Assembly: GCF_002872475.1 (NCBI RefSeq)
Contig: NZ_CP025682.1
Span: 434,001 to 498,000, forward strand
DNA length: 64,000 bases
From: Pseudazoarcus pumilus
GTDB lineage: Bacteria > Pseudomonadota > Gammaproteobacteria > Burkholderiales > Rhodocyclaceae
Reading direction: 5' to 3'
A program made the position numbers and the translations under genes. The notes under the pieces are model-generated. The model saw only the letters and a list, made by a program, of their open reading frames with translations. It was not told the DNA's origin and did not search any database. Below are positions 36,563 to 46,566 of this stretch, piece after piece. Within the stretch, counting starts at the first letter, position 1. Each line of letters begins with the position of its first letter.

Positions 36563-37873
36563 TCAGAAGCGCGAATCTCCCGGCAGCGTGGTGTGCTCGA
36601 CGACGCGGTTGCGACCGCCGCGTTTGGCGCCGTAACAGGCAAGATCGGCGGCGACCAGCGCATCGCCGGGGGATTCCAGGCGGCCGTCGAGCGGCACCAG
36701 GCCGATCGACAGGCCGACCGTGAAGCGTGCGCCTTCCCACATGAACTCGAATTCGCTCACCGCCCGGCGCAGGTTTTCGGCGATCTGGTGTGCCTCGGCC
36801 ACGCCGCAGCCGTGCAGGATCAGCGCGAACTCGTCGCCGCCGATGCGTGCGACCAGGTCGCCGGCGCGCACGCGCTCGCGGATCAGCGCGGCGAGGCGCA
36901 CCAGCAATGCATCCCCGGCGGCATGACCGGCCGTGTCGTTGACGATCTTGAAATTGTCGAGATCGATGAAGCACAGCACCGAGGCATCGCTGGCGCGACG
37001 TGAGGCGCCCACCGCGGCTTCCAGTGCCTGTTCGAAGGCGCGGCGATTGGGCAGGCCGGTGAGCGGATCGTGCGTGGCCTGATGCGCGAGCTGCGCCGTG
37101 GCCTCGTCGATGCGGATCTGCATGGTGTTCTGCGCCTCGGCGATGGCCTGCGCCATGTGGTTGAAGCCGCGCTGCAGCGCGCGCAGCTCGCCGATGCCCG
37201 AGTGCTCGCCCACCTTGCTGTTCAGGCGGCCTTCGGAAATGCGTCGCACCGCGCGCACCAGTTCGGCCACCGGGCGGGAGACCGCTCGTGACATGCCCCA
37301 GGCCAGCGCCAGCGTGAGCAGCAGGACGAGTGCCGCGATGGCCAGGGTACTGACGATCATCTCGCGCTTGTGGGCCGCCAGCGAAGCGGTGTCGAGTTCG
37401 ACATGCACCCAGCCGATGACGCCGGGGTCGTCGGCCATCGGTGCGGCATGGTCGTCGATGCCCAGCGGCGAGATCGCCACCGGGGCGATCGCGGCGAGCC
37501 GGCCGTCGGCGGTCGCGACGATGCGCGCCGCGCCGTTGCTGGCATAGTCGAGCACCGTCTCGGCGGGCAGGGAGCGACGCCCGCTGCTGGCGAGCACGCC
37601 GCCCTCGGCGTCGATGATCGAGGCGGCGGCCACGTCGCGCTGCTCGAGCACGGCGCCGAGCAAGGCGGAGAGTGCGCGGCGGTTGCCGGCGAATACGCCG
37701 TATTCGGCCGCCGGCGCGAGGAAGCTGACGATGGCCTGAGCGCGGTCACGCAGGGCGGCATCGGCGGTCGCGGCGCTGCGCTGCAGCAGAAAGCCCGAAA
37801 GTGCGCCGGCGAGCAGCGCGACGGGCAACAGCACGATCAGGACGAGGCGTTGGCTGAGGGTGAGTCGGTGCAT
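36563..37873 (-). CDS. HAMP-GGDEF diguanylate cyclase with periplasmic sensor domain
   Basis: A 436-residue inner-membrane enzyme making c-di-GMP. A membrane helix (about 9-30) precedes a periplasmic domain of roughly 130 residues that includes LAPAAEYGVFAGNRRAL, similar to CHASE8/BarA-type sensors. A second helix, a HAMP linker (SRPVAELVRAVRRISEGRL) and a GGDEF domain follow. The active site RIGGDEFAL is intact, and the inhibitory RxxD (RAGD) lies five residues before GGDEF. The frame is open upstream, but the ATG at 37873 gives a sensible N-terminus. It overlaps the stop of the binding-protein gene by one base. Confidence 0.92.
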   Translation of the reverse strand: MHRLTLSQRLVLIVLLPVALLAGALSGFLLQRSAATADAALRDRAQAIVSFLAPAAEYGVFAGNRRALSALLGAVLEQRDVAAASIIDAEGGVLASSGRRSLPAETVLDYASNGAARIVATADGRLAAIAPVAISPLGIDDHAAPMADDPGVIGWVHVELDTASLAAHKREMIVSTLAIAALVLLLTLALAWGMSRAVSRPVAELVRAVRRISEGRLNSKVGEHSGIGELRALQRGFNHMAQAIAEAQNTMQIRIDEATAQLAHQATHDPLTGLPNRRAFEQALEAAVGASRRASDASVLCFIDLDNFKIVNDTAGHAAGDALLVRLAALIRERVRAGDLVARIGGDEFALILHGCGVAEAHQIAENLRRAVSEFEFMWEGARFTVGLSIGLVPLDGRLESPGDALVAADLACYGAKRGGRNRVVEHTTLPGDSRF

Positions 37874-38793
37874 CAGGGGTGCCTCCCGGCGGTCACGGCC
37901 GCGCGCAAGGTGTCTTCGTCCGGAACCTGCAGGCCGAGTGCGCGTGCCACGCGCGTGTTCATGGCGAGTTCGAAGTGGCTTGCGTGTGCAGGCTCGGGCA
38001 GTCGCTGGGGGGATTCGAGGGCGTCGATCCAGTCGAGCAGATCGCGCGTGACGGTCGCCGGTGTCGAGAACAGCGCGGCGAGCGCGCCGGCCTCGACCCA
38101 GGAGCGCGAATACGCGAACAGCGGGCGTTGCATGCGGTAGCTGGTGAGCAGCGCCGCGCGCGCGACGTGCGGGTGGGAAACCACCGCATCGGGCAGGGTC
38201 AGGGCCGACGCGCAGCGCGCCAGATGGCGTTCCAGCGCGGGCACGACATCGCCGGCCGAGGCGGCGAAGCTGTGCTCGATGGCCAGCCCGGCGGATTCGG
38301 TCGCCGGGGCGAGGTCGGCTTCGAAAGTGCGGCTTTGGGGGCCGAGTACCAGGCCGGTGCATTCGGCCTCGGGCAACACGGCACGGATCAGGCGCAGGTG
38401 ACGTTCGACGGGGTGGTCTATGAACAGGCCGGTCATGCGAGGGATGGGCCAGTGTCCACGCAGGTGTTCGAAGTCGGCGCGCGAGACCAGCGCCACGAGC
38501 ATCGGTGGGGCGTCCTCATGGGCGGCCACGGCCAGCGCCGCATCCTGGCCGAGCGCGATCACCAGGGCGGCTCGCCGGATGCGCTCGGTTTCGAGCGCGC
38601 CGTCGGCGTGGCCGCCGTGCGTGAGCACATGCGGGGTCGAGGCCTGCAGCACGGCGTCGGCGACGACGCGCGAACGGCCTTCGGCGCTGGACGCGACGAC
38701 GACGATGTCGATGGCCGCCAGCGGGCCGGCCACCATGGCGAGCACGAATGCGCAGCCCAGGCGGCGCGCACGGGACGTGAGGCCTCTTACCAT
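37873..38793 (-). CDS. Orphan periplasmic substrate-binding protein (ABC_sub_bind-like)
   Basis: A 306-residue protein with a signal peptide (RLGCAFVLAMVAGPLAA). A two-lobed binding-protein pattern of the DUF534/ABC_sub_bind type follows: ALVIALGQDAALAV, the MTGLFIDHPVERHLRLIRAV stretch, then VVSHPHVARAALLTSYRM and PLFAYSRSWVEAGALAALFS. No ABC permease or ATPase gene is adjacent. Instead it is sandwiched between a TonB receptor gene (7-base overlap) and a diguanylate cyclase gene (1-base overlap). A ligand-sensing role for the cyclase is therefore more likely than transport. Confidence 0.85.
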   Translation of the reverse strand: MVRGLTSRARRLGCAFVLAMVAGPLAAIDIVVVASSAEGRSRVVADAVLQASTPHVLTHGGHADGALETERIRRAALVIALGQDAALAVAAHEDAPPMLVALVSRADFEHLRGHWPIPRMTGLFIDHPVERHLRLIRAVLPEAECTGLVLGPQSRTFEADLAPATESAGLAIEHSFAASAGDVVPALERHLARCASALTLPDAVVSHPHVARAALLTSYRMQRPLFAYSRSWVEAGALAALFSTPATVTRDLLDWIDALESPQRLPEPAHASHFELAMNTRVARALGLQVPDEDTLRAAVTAGRHP

Positions 38794-40829
38794 GTGGCGC
38801 GCACGCTCAGGAAGATGCGTGGCTCGTGGCGGAACTTCTCGGCGTCGAAGTCCGGATAGCGTCCGCCCAGACTCTGCACGGTCAGCGCGACCTCGTTGTC
38901 CGAGCCGTAGGCACCGAAGGCGCGGGCGATCTTGAGGTCGACGCGGTCCTGATTGCCCATCTCGCCACCGTCGTTGAGCCAGTGCACCGGATGCGTATGG
39001 TAATAGCCCAGGCTCGCGCGCCAGCGATGCGGCAGGTCCTTGATCAGCAGCAGCGAGGTGGCCGAACTCGGCGCGCTGCGATCGACGTTCTCTTCCTCGA
39101 GTTGCGAGCCGGTGTGCACCCGCGTGAAGGATTGCGTGAGGATCGCCCGTCCCCAGCCGGGACGCTTCCAGTCCAGCGTGAATTCGGCCCCGCGCACCGT
39201 CGCGCGGCCCAGGTTGAGGAAGTAGTAGGTCGAGGTCGACAGCGGATCGGCGCTGAAGCCGGGCGGCGTGGCGAAGCCCAGGTCAGCGCAGTTCGAGCGC
39301 GGCGGCGGGCGGTAGCGACACACCTCGTCGTCCAGATAGCCGTCGTAGCGATCCTGGAACACGCGCGCGTCGACCGACAGGCCGTATTGCGGGATGCGCG
39401 CCACGTAGCCGAGTTCGAGGTGTACGACCTCCTCGGGGTCGACCTTCTGCAGGCTGTTGTAGAGCCGGCGCACGATGGTGTCTTCATAACGGATGGTCTC
39501 GCGCGCGTGAGACTCCATCAGCGACGGCGCACGATACGACTTGCCGGCCGACATGCGCAGCGCCGACAGCGGGGAGAGCGCCCAGTTGATCGCCAGGCGC
39601 GGCGAGAACAGCTTGCCGCTGTACGCGTGGTCTTCGAAGGTGCCGCCGAGATTGACCGAGAGCGCGTCGCTGGCCTGCCAGTTGAGGCTGCCGAAGCCCT
39701 GCCAGTAGGTCGCGCGCAGCGTGCGTCCGCTGTCGAAAAAGCGGCGCGAGCGCACCGAATCCTGGCGCACGCCGGCGCCGACCAGAAAATGCCAGCGTGG
39801 CGCGAGGTTTCCCGAATACTGCAGTTCGAGATCGTTGCGCGCGGTGTCGGTGTCCAGGTCGGTGGGGATGGAGCGTCCGCCGTCCTCGATCACCCAGGCG
39901 ACGCGACGGCGATGAGCCTGGTGGTAGAACTGCACCGTCAGCTCGCTGTCGGCCGCGAAGCTGCGAGTCCAGGCGCCGTGCAGGTAATGGGTGCGCACGT
40001 CCTCGTCGCGGATCGGCCACTCGGGCGATTCGTCGGAGGTGGCCGGATAGCCGCGATCGTCCACGCCGTCGACGATGCCCAGCTGCAGGCGCAACTCGTC
40101 GCGCGCGGTGAGCTGCGTCGAGGCCTGCAGGTTGACCACCGTGCGGCGCACCGATTCCTGCGAGAACACGTCGCCTTCGTCGTTGGTGATCGACTTGAAG
40201 TTGCGCGCGCCGCGGCGCGAGGCGGTCAGCCGCCAGTCGATGGCCGAGCCGGGGCCGCCGTTGATGCGCACGCCGTGGTCGTGGAAACCGTCGCGGCCCA
40301 GGCGCGAGATCACCGTGGTGCCGCTCTCGGTCGCCGGGTGGCGGGTGATGATGTTGATCACGCCCTGGAACGCATTCGCGCCGTAGGCCGCGCCATGCGG
40401 GCCACGCACCACCTCGATGCGGTCGATGTCGTCGACGCGCACCGGCAGGTCCTGCCACAAGGTGTTGCCCCACAGCGGGTCGTTGACTGCGCGGCCGTCG
40501 ACGAGCACCTTGATGCGCCGGTCGAAGGCGTCGCCCAGGCCATGGTTTGCCACGGTGGGCGAGCCGTTGGGCCAGTCGGCGACGAGAAAGCCCGGCACCA
40601 GGCGCATCAGGTCGTGGATCTCGGTGAAGCCGGAGGCCGCGATCATCTCGCGGTCGATGATGGTCACCGGCGCGGGTGCGTCGAGCGGCGACTGCGCCAG
40701 GCGCGAGCCGGTCAGTACCACGGGCATGTCCTGCGCGAAGGGGTCGACGTGCAGTTCGTCCGCCAGGGCCGACAGTGCGCTCATCATCGCCAGGGTGACG
40801 GCCAGCGGCCGGAGAAGCGGGTGAAGCAT
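38787..40829 (-). CDS. TonB-dependent outer-membrane receptor
   Basis: A 680-residue receptor. A signal peptide (to about residue 22, ALADE) and a TonB-box-like DMPVVLTGSR come first. The plug domain contains APVTIIDREMIAASGF and GFLVADWPNG...VLVDGRAVND and ends at VRGPHGAAYGANAFQGVINI. A beta-barrel follows, with the terminal aromatic signature (FLSVRATW). It resembles siderophore/vitamin receptors of the BtuB/FepA class; the ligand is not predictable. The ATG at 40829 is chosen for the signal peptide. It heads a coupled three-gene unit with the binding protein and diguanylate cyclase. Confidence 0.93.
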   Translation of the reverse strand: MLHPLLRPLAVTLAMMSALSALADELHVDPFAQDMPVVLTGSRLAQSPLDAPAPVTIIDREMIAASGFTEIHDLMRLVPGFLVADWPNGSPTVANHGLGDAFDRRIKVLVDGRAVNDPLWGNTLWQDLPVRVDDIDRIEVVRGPHGAAYGANAFQGVINIITRHPATESGTTVISRLGRDGFHDHGVRINGGPGSAIDWRLTASRRGARNFKSITNDEGDVFSQESVRRTVVNLQASTQLTARDELRLQLGIVDGVDDRGYPATSDESPEWPIRDEDVRTHYLHGAWTRSFAADSELTVQFYHQAHRRRVAWVIEDGGRSIPTDLDTDTARNDLELQYSGNLAPRWHFLVGAGVRQDSVRSRRFFDSGRTLRATYWQGFGSLNWQASDALSVNLGGTFEDHAYSGKLFSPRLAINWALSPLSALRMSAGKSYRAPSLMESHARETIRYEDTIVRRLYNSLQKVDPEEVVHLELGYVARIPQYGLSVDARVFQDRYDGYLDDEVCRYRPPPRSNCADLGFATPPGFSADPLSTSTYYFLNLGRATVRGAEFTLDWKRPGWGRAILTQSFTRVHTGSQLEEENVDRSAPSSATSLLLIKDLPHRWRASLGYYHTHPVHWLNDGGEMGNQDRVDLKIARAFGAYGSDNEVALTVQSLGGRYPDFDAEKFRHEPRIFLSVRATW

Positions 40830-40841
40830 CGGAAACCGCCT

Positions 40842-40866
40842 GAAACAGGATGTTTCGCGGATTATG
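40842..40866 (-). promoter_or_regulatory. Candidate TonB-receptor promoter and operator
   Basis: On the minus strand a CATAAT (-10-like, 40861-40866) is followed by a perfect inverted repeat GAAACA-N3-TGTTTC (40842-40856) about 13 bases before the start codon. The palindrome would overlap the transcription start region, a usual place for a repressor. Confidence 0.35.
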
Positions 40867-41002
40867 CCCGAGCCGTCGCGCCGCATCGGGCGCCGTTTCG
40901 GGCAATTGGCGGCACTGTTGCACATGTGTTGCGCCGGATCCACGTTGGCGGGGCGGCGTGCCGAGCGGGTACACTGCGCCGGTTCGCCCTGACGGTTCCC
41001 GC

Positions 41003-41530
41003 ATGCAGCCCTCCTCGATCACGATTCAGCCCACCGCCGACGACGGCCGCATCGCGCGGCTGGCGGCGGCGGCGATCGTGCTGTCGGTGGCCGAGGCGGC
41101 GATTCCGCTGCCGCTGCCCGGCGTCAAGCCGGGGCTGGCCAACATCGTGATCCTCATCGTGCTGCTGCAATGGGGCTGGCGCGATGCGGTGTGGGTGGCG
41201 CTGCTGCGCGTGTTCGCCGGCAGCCTGCTGCTCGGGCAGTTCCTCGCGCCGGGCTTCTTTCTGAGCCTGGCGGGATCGCTCACCAGTCTGGTGATGCTGG
41301 GGCTGGCCGTGCATCTGCCGCGGCGCTGGTTCGGCACGGTCACGCTGTCGCTGCTGGCAGCCTTCGCCCACATCGGCGGGCAGCTTGTGCTGGCGCGGGT
41401 GTGGCTGGTGCCGCACGATGGCATCTTCTACCTGGTGCCGGTGTTCGCGCTGGCGGCGACGGTGTTCGGCCTGGTCAACGGGCTGGTGGCCGGGCGGCTG
41501 CTGCGCGAACTCGGGTCGGCCGGGCGCTGA
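41003..41530 (+). CDS. Gx transporter family protein (heptaprenyl diphosphate synthase component I-like)
   Basis: A 175-residue membrane protein with five or six hydrophobic helices. The pattern VLSVAEAAIPLPLPGVKPGL, then NIVILIVLLQWGWRDAVWVA, matches the family annotated either as Gx transporter or heptaprenyl diphosphate synthase component I. It is an ECF-transporter S-component-like fold, so membrane transport is more plausible than synthase activity. It commonly pairs with a NusG domain II protein; the copy in this window is near 28 kb. A TACACT -10-like box lies about 30 bases before the ATG. Confidence 0.82.
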   Translation: MQPSSITIQPTADDGRIARLAAAAIVLSVAEAAIPLPLPGVKPGLANIVILIVLLQWGWRDAVWVALLRVFAGSLLLGQFLAPGFFLSLAGSLTSLVMLGLAVHLPRRWFGTVTLSLLAAFAHIGGQLVLARVWLVPHDGIFYLVPVFALAATVFGLVNGLVAGRLLRELGSAGR

Positions 41531-41619
41531 AGCGGCGGGGAACGCTTTGCGCGGCGCGCGCGTCTATCCGCCATTGCGCGCCGACGCCGGCTTCGGCGCA
41601 TCCTCTGCGGAGTCGCCCC

Positions 41620-42201
41620 ATGCCTGTTCGTGCCCTGCTGATCGCACTGTCCATCTTGCTGCTTGCGCCCGTCGGCGCGCTTGCCGAATCCGATCCGGAC
41701 GACCTCGCGCTGGAGGCGATGCGCGCCGGTGGCGTGGTGGTGCTGATCCGCCACGAGGTGACCGAGTCGGGCATCGGCGATCCACCCGAATTCACCCTGG
41801 GCAAGTGCGAGACGCAGCGCAACCTGTCCGCGAGCGGGCGCGAGCGCGCCCGCCGTCTCGGCGCGCGCCTGGCCGAACTCGGCGTGCGCGTCGACGAAGT
41901 GCGTTCCAGCCGCTGGTGCCGCTGTGTGGATACGGCCGAACTGGCCTTCGGCGAGCGCCTCGAGGTGCAAGCCTGGCCACCGCTCGATTCCTTCTTCGGC
42001 GGGCAGGGCGACCGCGCCACACAGACGCGCGCGGCGCTGGCGAACCTGTCGGATCTGCCGCGCGACGGCGTGTGGGTGTGGGTCACCCATCAGGTCAACA
42101 TCTCGGCCTTGAGCGGCGAGTTCACGGCCATGGGCGAAGCCATCGTCGCGCGTCCGCGCGACGATGGCTCGCTGCAAGTCGTCGGACGCTGGCAGCCGTA
42201 A
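41620..42201 (+). CDS. Secreted histidine phosphatase family protein
   Basis: A 193-residue protein with a signal peptide (ALLIALSILLLAPVGALAES). The phosphatase core VVVLIRHEVTESG carries an RHE variant of the RHG catalytic motif, and the second His is in VWVTHQVNISAL. The SSRWCRCVDTA segment supplies the conserved Arg. It probably acts on a periplasmic phosphoester; the substrate is unknown. It begins 89 bases after the Gx gene in the same direction, with a TGCGGAG ribosome-binding site. Confidence 0.87.
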   Translation: MPVRALLIALSILLLAPVGALAESDPDDLALEAMRAGGVVVLIRHEVTESGIGDPPEFTLGKCETQRNLSASGRERARRLGARLAELGVRVDEVRSSRWCRCVDTAELAFGERLEVQAWPPLDSFFGGQGDRATQTRAALANLSDLPRDGVWVWVTHQVNISALSGEFTAMGEAIVARPRDDGSLQVVGRWQP

Positions 42202-42203
42202 AC

Positions 42204-42239
42204 GCGACAACGGGGCGATCGAACTCACCCCGTTGTCGC
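42204..42239. terminator. Strong stem-loop between convergent genes
   Basis: A perfect 12-bp inverted repeat GCGACAACGGGG / CCCCGTTGTCGC with a 12-base loop, between the stop codons of the histidine phosphatase and dienelactone hydrolase genes. It can serve both strands; T-rich sequence nearby is modest. Confidence 0.65.
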
Positions 42240-42256
42240 CTTGCTGCTTCGGCCTC

Positions 42257-43126
42257 TTACACGCCGTGGCGCTTGAACCAGGCCTGCATGCGGCGCCAGC
42301 CGTCCTCGGCCGGCTCCTTGCGGTAGGTCGGGCGGTAGTCGGCGTGGAATGCGTGCGGCGCGTCCGCATAGACGTGGATCTCGGCGCTGGCCTCGTTGCG
42401 CTTGAGTTCGTCGCGCATGAAGTCGACGTCGTGCATCGGAATGCCCTGGTCGGCGCCGCCGTACAGGCCCAGCACCGGCGCCTTGAGTTCGCCGGCCACG
42501 TCGATCGGGTAGCGCGGCTGCAACTCGGTGGGTGCGCCGTCGAGGCGGCCGTACCAGGCCACGCCGGCGGCGAGCCTGGGGTTGTGCGCGGCGTACAGCC
42601 ACACGATGCGTCCGCCCCAGCAAAAGCCCGTGATCGCCAGCCGCCCGGGGTCGCCGCCGTGATTTGCGGCCCAGGCTGCGCATGCGTCCAGGTCGGACAT
42701 CACCGTGGCGTCGGGCACCTTCGACACGATGCCCTGGATCAGTGCGGCGACGTTATCGATACTGCGCGGATCGCCGTGCCGGAAGTACAACTCCGGTGCG
42801 ATCGCCAGATAGCCGAGCTTGCCAAGGCGGCGGCACACATCCTTGATGTGCTCGTGGACGCCGAAGATCTCCTGCACCACGAGCACCGTAGGCCGGTCCT
42901 TGCCGTCGGCCGGTCGCGCGAAATATGCGGGCAGCTCGCCGCCTTCGACGGGAATCTTGATGTCGCCGGTGTCCAGCCCCTCGGCGTCGGTCTTGATCAC
43001 CGTCTGCGCGTGCACGGGCTGCACGGCCAGCGCGAAGCCGGCGGCGGCGACGGTGGTGACGAAACCGCGACGATCCATGCGCACGGCCGGCATCAGGCTG
43101 TCGAACTCCGGGTTGGGTTTGTTCAT
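42257..43126 (-). CDS. Dienelactone hydrolase family protein with Tat-like signal
   Basis: A 289-residue alpha/beta hydrolase. The N-terminus contains [19 protein letters not shown], a twin-arginine-like signal that would export the folded enzyme. The nucleophile is the Cys of GFCWGG, with Asp in GGADQGIP and His in [11 protein letters not shown], the Cys-Asp-His triad of dienelactone hydrolases. The physiological substrate is unknown. The ATG at 43126 is preceded by AGGAGGA. It is 77 bases downstream of the Na/Pi cotransporter gene. Confidence 0.91.
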   Translation of the reverse strand: MNKPNPEFDSLMPAVRMDRRGFVTTVAAAGFALAVQPVHAQTVIKTDAEGLDTGDIKIPVEGGELPAYFARPADGKDRPTVLVVQEIFGVHEHIKDVCRRLGKLGYLAIAPELYFRHGDPRSIDNVAALIQGIVSKVPDATVMSDLDACAAWAANHGGDPGRLAITGFCWGGRIVWLYAAHNPRLAAGVAWYGRLDGAPTELQPRYPIDVAGELKAPVLGLYGGADQGIPMHDVDFMRDELKRNEASAEIHVYADAPHAFHADYRPTYRKEPAEDGWRRMQAWFKRHGV

Positions 43127-43203
43127 GTTGCCATCCTCCTGAATTTGTCGTTGTTGTCCTCGGTGCGTGGGCTCTGGAGCCCGCGTGACCTGATGCAGAC
43201 AGT

Positions 43204-45000
43204 TCAATGGCCTGCGGTGTTCCCGTCCAGGACGGCCCCGGTTTCTGCCTCGCCCAGCGGCCGGTCGTGCTCGGAGGCGGGTTCGACCGGGCCGGCGACG
43301 AAGATCACGCGGGCCATCGCCAGCAGGCTGTCGACGATGTCGGCAGCGTAGCCGGCATCGTTCATCAGCGAGGCCGCCTGCTCGGGGGCGATGCGACGCT
43401 CGCGCATCAGCGCGTCGATGGTGCCGCCGGCGACCAGATCGGCGGCGACCACGCGTTCGCGCAGGATATCGAAATCTGCCGCAGTCGTCTCCGGCGCTTC
43501 GGCCAGGCGCTGGATATCCGACAGCAGACGCGCCAGATCCCGGCGCAGCACCACGTATTCGGCCCTGGGGTGGAGCGCGTTGGCGTCGAGATAGCGCAAC
43601 AGATTCTTCTGCATGTGCTTGAGATCCTTGAGCGCCTCGATCATCTGCTGGGCGGCCGAACGCAGCGCATAGGCGCGCGCGACCTGCGGCCCCGTGGTCT
43701 GCAGGCCGGCGAGGAAGTCGAGAATGTCGCCGTACAGCGGCTTGACGCGGCGCACGTAGTAGTCGTCGATGTCGATCGCGCGCACGCGCTCGGGTGCCCG
43801 GTCGAGGGCCTCGAGCTGTTCGCCGCGGCGCAGCCGTCCTGGGTCAGCGTGCAGCGCCAGCGCCATGATGTCGAAGACGTTGGCGTACAGGTGCTGCAGC
43901 TCCTTGCGCACCGCCTCCAGGCCGGCATCGGGCATTTCCAGCATGGGGCGCGCGAGAAAGCGCGGGGTCACGACGCTGGCGCGCCGCTCGGGCAGCAGCG
44001 CTTCCAGCCAGGTCACGAGGCGGCCGGTCAGCGGCAGCATCAGGGCCAGCCCGACGAGGTTGAACAGGGTGTGGAACAGCGCGAGCTTGAGCGTCCAGTC
44101 ATCGGCAGCGATGCCCAGCCAGCCCGCGCCGATTTCCACCACGCGCGCGAAGCCGTCGATGAACATCAGCGCGATCAGCCCGGTGGTGACGTTGAACACC
44201 AGGTGGGCGGCGGCCAGCCGGCGTCCCTGCACGTTGGCGCCGAGCGCGCCGAGCAGGGCCGTGATGGTGGTGCCGACGTTGGCGCCGATGGACAGCGCCA
44301 GCGCGTTCTCGTAGGTCACCTGCCCGGCCGCCAGCGCGGTGATCACCAGCACCAGCGAGGCATGGCTGGACTGCATCACGACGGTGGCGATGGTGCCGAG
44401 CGCGGTGAACACCAGCAGGCCGCGCAGCCCGGGCATCGCGTAGTCGGCCAGATTGACCGCCGCGCCGAAGACCTCGAAGCCTTCCTTCATGAAGGCGATG
44501 CCGAGGAACAGGAAGCCCAGACCAGCGAGCACGTGGCCGACGCCCTTCATCAGCGGCGAGCGCAGGAAGGCGAAGATCACGCCGAAGGTCAGCATCGGCA
44601 TGGCCCAGGCGGCGATGTCGACCTTCAGGCCGAAGCCGGCGACCAGCCAGGCACCGGTGGTCGAACCCAGATTGGCGCCGAAGACGATGCCGATGCCCTG
44701 CGCCAGCCCGAGCAGGCCGGCCGACAGGAAGGAAATCGAAATCACCGACACCAGCGAGCTCGACTGCATCAGCGTGGTCGTGATCATGCCGAAGAACACG
44801 CTCTTCCATAGCCGGTCGGTGGTGCGCGCCAGCAAGCGCTCCAGGGTGCCGCCGGTGAAGGCCTTGAAGCCCTGCTCGAGCGCCAGCATGCCGAACAGAA
44901 AGATCGCCACACCAGCGGCAATCTGCTTGAATTCGGGACTCGCCAACAGACCATAGCCGAGCAGCACGCACAGCAGGACGAAGGCGATCCGGCGAACCAT
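43204..45000 (-). CDS. Na/Pi cotransporter family protein with PhoU-like domain
   Basis: A 598-residue protein. The membrane part has the paired QSSS/QSSH repeats of the NptA family: [15 protein letters not shown] and [13 protein letters not shown], with [11 protein letters not shown] and [11 protein letters not shown]. From about residue 340 a cytoplasmic helical domain resembles PhoU. It is expected to move phosphate with sodium, probably as an exporter or low-affinity system. Its ATG overlaps the ruvC stop by one base (TGATG). The frame stays open upstream inside ruvC, but 45000 fits the family start. Confidence 0.92.
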   Translation of the reverse strand: MVRRIAFVLLCVLLGYGLLASPEFKQIAAGVAIFLFGMLALEQGFKAFTGGTLERLLARTTDRLWKSVFFGMITTTLMQSSSLVSVISISFLSAGLLGLAQGIGIVFGANLGSTTGAWLVAGFGLKVDIAAWAMPMLTFGVIFAFLRSPLMKGVGHVLAGLGFLFLGIAFMKEGFEVFGAAVNLADYAMPGLRGLLVFTALGTIATVVMQSSHASLVLVITALAAGQVTYENALALSIGANVGTTITALLGALGANVQGRRLAAAHLVFNVTTGLIALMFIDGFARVVEIGAGWLGIAADDWTLKLALFHTLFNLVGLALMLPLTGRLVTWLEALLPERRASVVTPRFLARPMLEMPDAGLEAVRKELQHLYANVFDIMALALHADPGRLRRGEQLEALDRAPERVRAIDIDDYYVRRVKPLYGDILDFLAGLQTTGPQVARAYALRSAAQQMIEALKDLKHMQKNLLRYLDANALHPRAEYVVLRRDLARLLSDIQRLAEAPETTAADFDILRERVVAADLVAGGTIDALMRERRIAPEQAASLMNDAGYAADIVDSLLAMARVIFVAGPVEPASEHDRPLGEAETGAVLDGNTAGH

Positions 45001-45557
45001 CAGCGTCCGCCGCGCAGCGGCATCACGCGCCCGGCGCGGCGCCGCCCACCCAGCGCTCCCAGCACGCCAGCCGAGCCGTTGGCATGGCAGATCGCGCAGG
45101 CCAGCGCATCGGCTGCGTCCGCCCCGGGATCGCCGTCGAGCGCGAGCAGGCGTTGCACCATGTGCTGCACCTGGGTCTTGTCCGCCTTGCCGTAGCCGAC
45201 CACTGCCTGCTTGACCTGCAGCGCGGTGTATTCGGCTACCGGCAGTTCGCACGAGACCGCGCCGCAGATCACCGCGCCACGCGCCTGACCGAGCAGCAGC
45301 GTGGATTGCGGATTGACGTTGACGAAGACCTTCTCGACCGCGACCTGGTCGGGGGTGTAAGTGGCGATGATTTCGCGCACGCCGTCGAGCAGCGTCTTGA
45401 GGCGACCGGGCAGTTCGCCATCGGCGGTGCGGATGCAGCCGCTGGCGACATAGCGCAGCTGGCTGCCGAGCTTGTCGACGACGCCGAAGCCGGTGATGCG
45501 CAAGCCTGGATCCAGGCCCAGGATGCGTGTCGGGGTGATTTGCGTAGCCGATGTCAT
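45000..45557 (-). CDS. ruvC: Holliday junction resolvase RuvC
   Basis: A 185-residue endonuclease that resolves Holliday junctions. [17 protein letters not shown] carries the first catalytic Asp (Asp16). The conserved Glu is in [14 protein letters not shown], and the late acids lie in [19 protein letters not shown]. ruvA and ruvB, which usually follow, are absent: the next gene is a phosphate cotransporter, and the gene before it is a DMT exporter rather than yebC. Confidence 0.95.
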   Translation of the reverse strand: MTSATQITPTRILGLDPGLRITGFGVVDKLGSQLRYVASGCIRTADGELPGRLKTLLDGVREIIATYTPDQVAVEKVFVNVNPQSTLLLGQARGAVICGAVSCELPVAEYTALQVKQAVVGYGKADKTQVQHMVQRLLALDGDPGADAADALACAICHANGSAGVLGALGGRRRAGRVMPLRGGR

Positions 45558-45576
45558 GTGGCCGATTGTGCGGCGT

Positions 45577-46452
45577 TCAGCGCGCTCGCGCCAGCCACAC
45601 GCCGGTCACCGCGACCGCCATGCCGGCCAGCGCGAGCGGCGCCAGGCGCTCGTCGAAGAGCAGCCAGGCCATCACCGCCGTGGTCGGCGGAGTGAGGTAG
45701 AACAGGCTCGCCACATTCACCGCTCCGCCAGAGCGAATCAGCAGGTTGAGCAGCGAGATCGCCCCCAGCGAGAGCACGACCACCAGCCAGCCCAGCGCGA
45801 AGATGAATTCGCCGCTCCAGTCCACCCTCATCGTTTCCGTCGCCCAGGCCGCCAGCGCAGTGACCAAGAGCGTCGGGATGAACTGAATGACTGCGCCGGT
45901 GCGCAGGTCGAAACTCGGGCAGAAGCGCTTCTGGTACAGCGTGCCGGCGGTGATGCCGGCGAGCGCGAACAGTGCGGGAATCAGCATCGCACCCAGCGGG
46001 GCGTCGAAGCCGCCCGCGCCGCCCTGGCCAATCACCACCAGCGCCACGCCGGCGAAACCCAGCGCGAGCCCGGCCCACTGCCGACCGACCACGCGCTCGC
46101 CCAGCAGCCAGCCCGCGCCCAGCGCCGTGAGCAGCGGCTGCATGCCGACCACCAGCGCGGTCACGCCTGCCGGCAGGCCCGCGCCGATGGCCGTGAACAC
46201 GCCGCCCAGATACAGGCCGTGCACCAGCAGGCCGGATACGCCGATATGCACGAACTGACGCGCGTTGCGCGGCCACGGCGCGCGCATCAGCCATACCAGC
46301 GGGAGCATCAACGCCAGCACCGCAGCGTAGCGCAGCGTCAGGAAGGTCAGCGGCTCGGCATAGGGCAGGCCCAGCTTGCCGCCGATGAAGCCCGTGCTCC
46401 ACAGCACGACGAACAGCAGGGGCATCGCGGCGTTGAGCATGGGGCCGGGCAT
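45577..46452 (-). CDS. DMT superfamily (EamA) transporter
   Basis: A 291-residue inner-membrane protein with ten hydrophobic helices in two EamA repeats ([40 protein letters not shown]). Such proteins export metabolites or amino acids; the substrate is unknown. The ATG at 46452 has GGAGA upstream; the frame extends to 46515 without better support. It is inserted between yebC and ruvC, which are neighbours in most proteobacteria. Confidence 0.9.
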   Translation of the reverse strand: MPGPMLNAAMPLLFVVLWSTGFIGGKLGLPYAEPLTFLTLRYAAVLALMLPLVWLMRAPWPRNARQFVHIGVSGLLVHGLYLGGVFTAIGAGLPAGVTALVVGMQPLLTALGAGWLLGERVVGRQWAGLALGFAGVALVVIGQGGAGGFDAPLGAMLIPALFALAGITAGTLYQKRFCPSFDLRTGAVIQFIPTLLVTALAAWATETMRVDWSGEFIFALGWLVVVLSLGAISLLNLLIRSGGAVNVASLFYLTPPTTAVMAWLLFDERLAPLALAGMAVAVTGVWLARAR

Positions 46453-46566
46453 TGGCTTGGGATTCTCCGTTCGAAGCGGGTTCGCGTAGGTCAAACATGC
46501 GCCGAAGGCGCACATCTGCTATTCGGCGATCCGGTCACCATGTACTGTGGCCGGGCAGCGCCCCAT

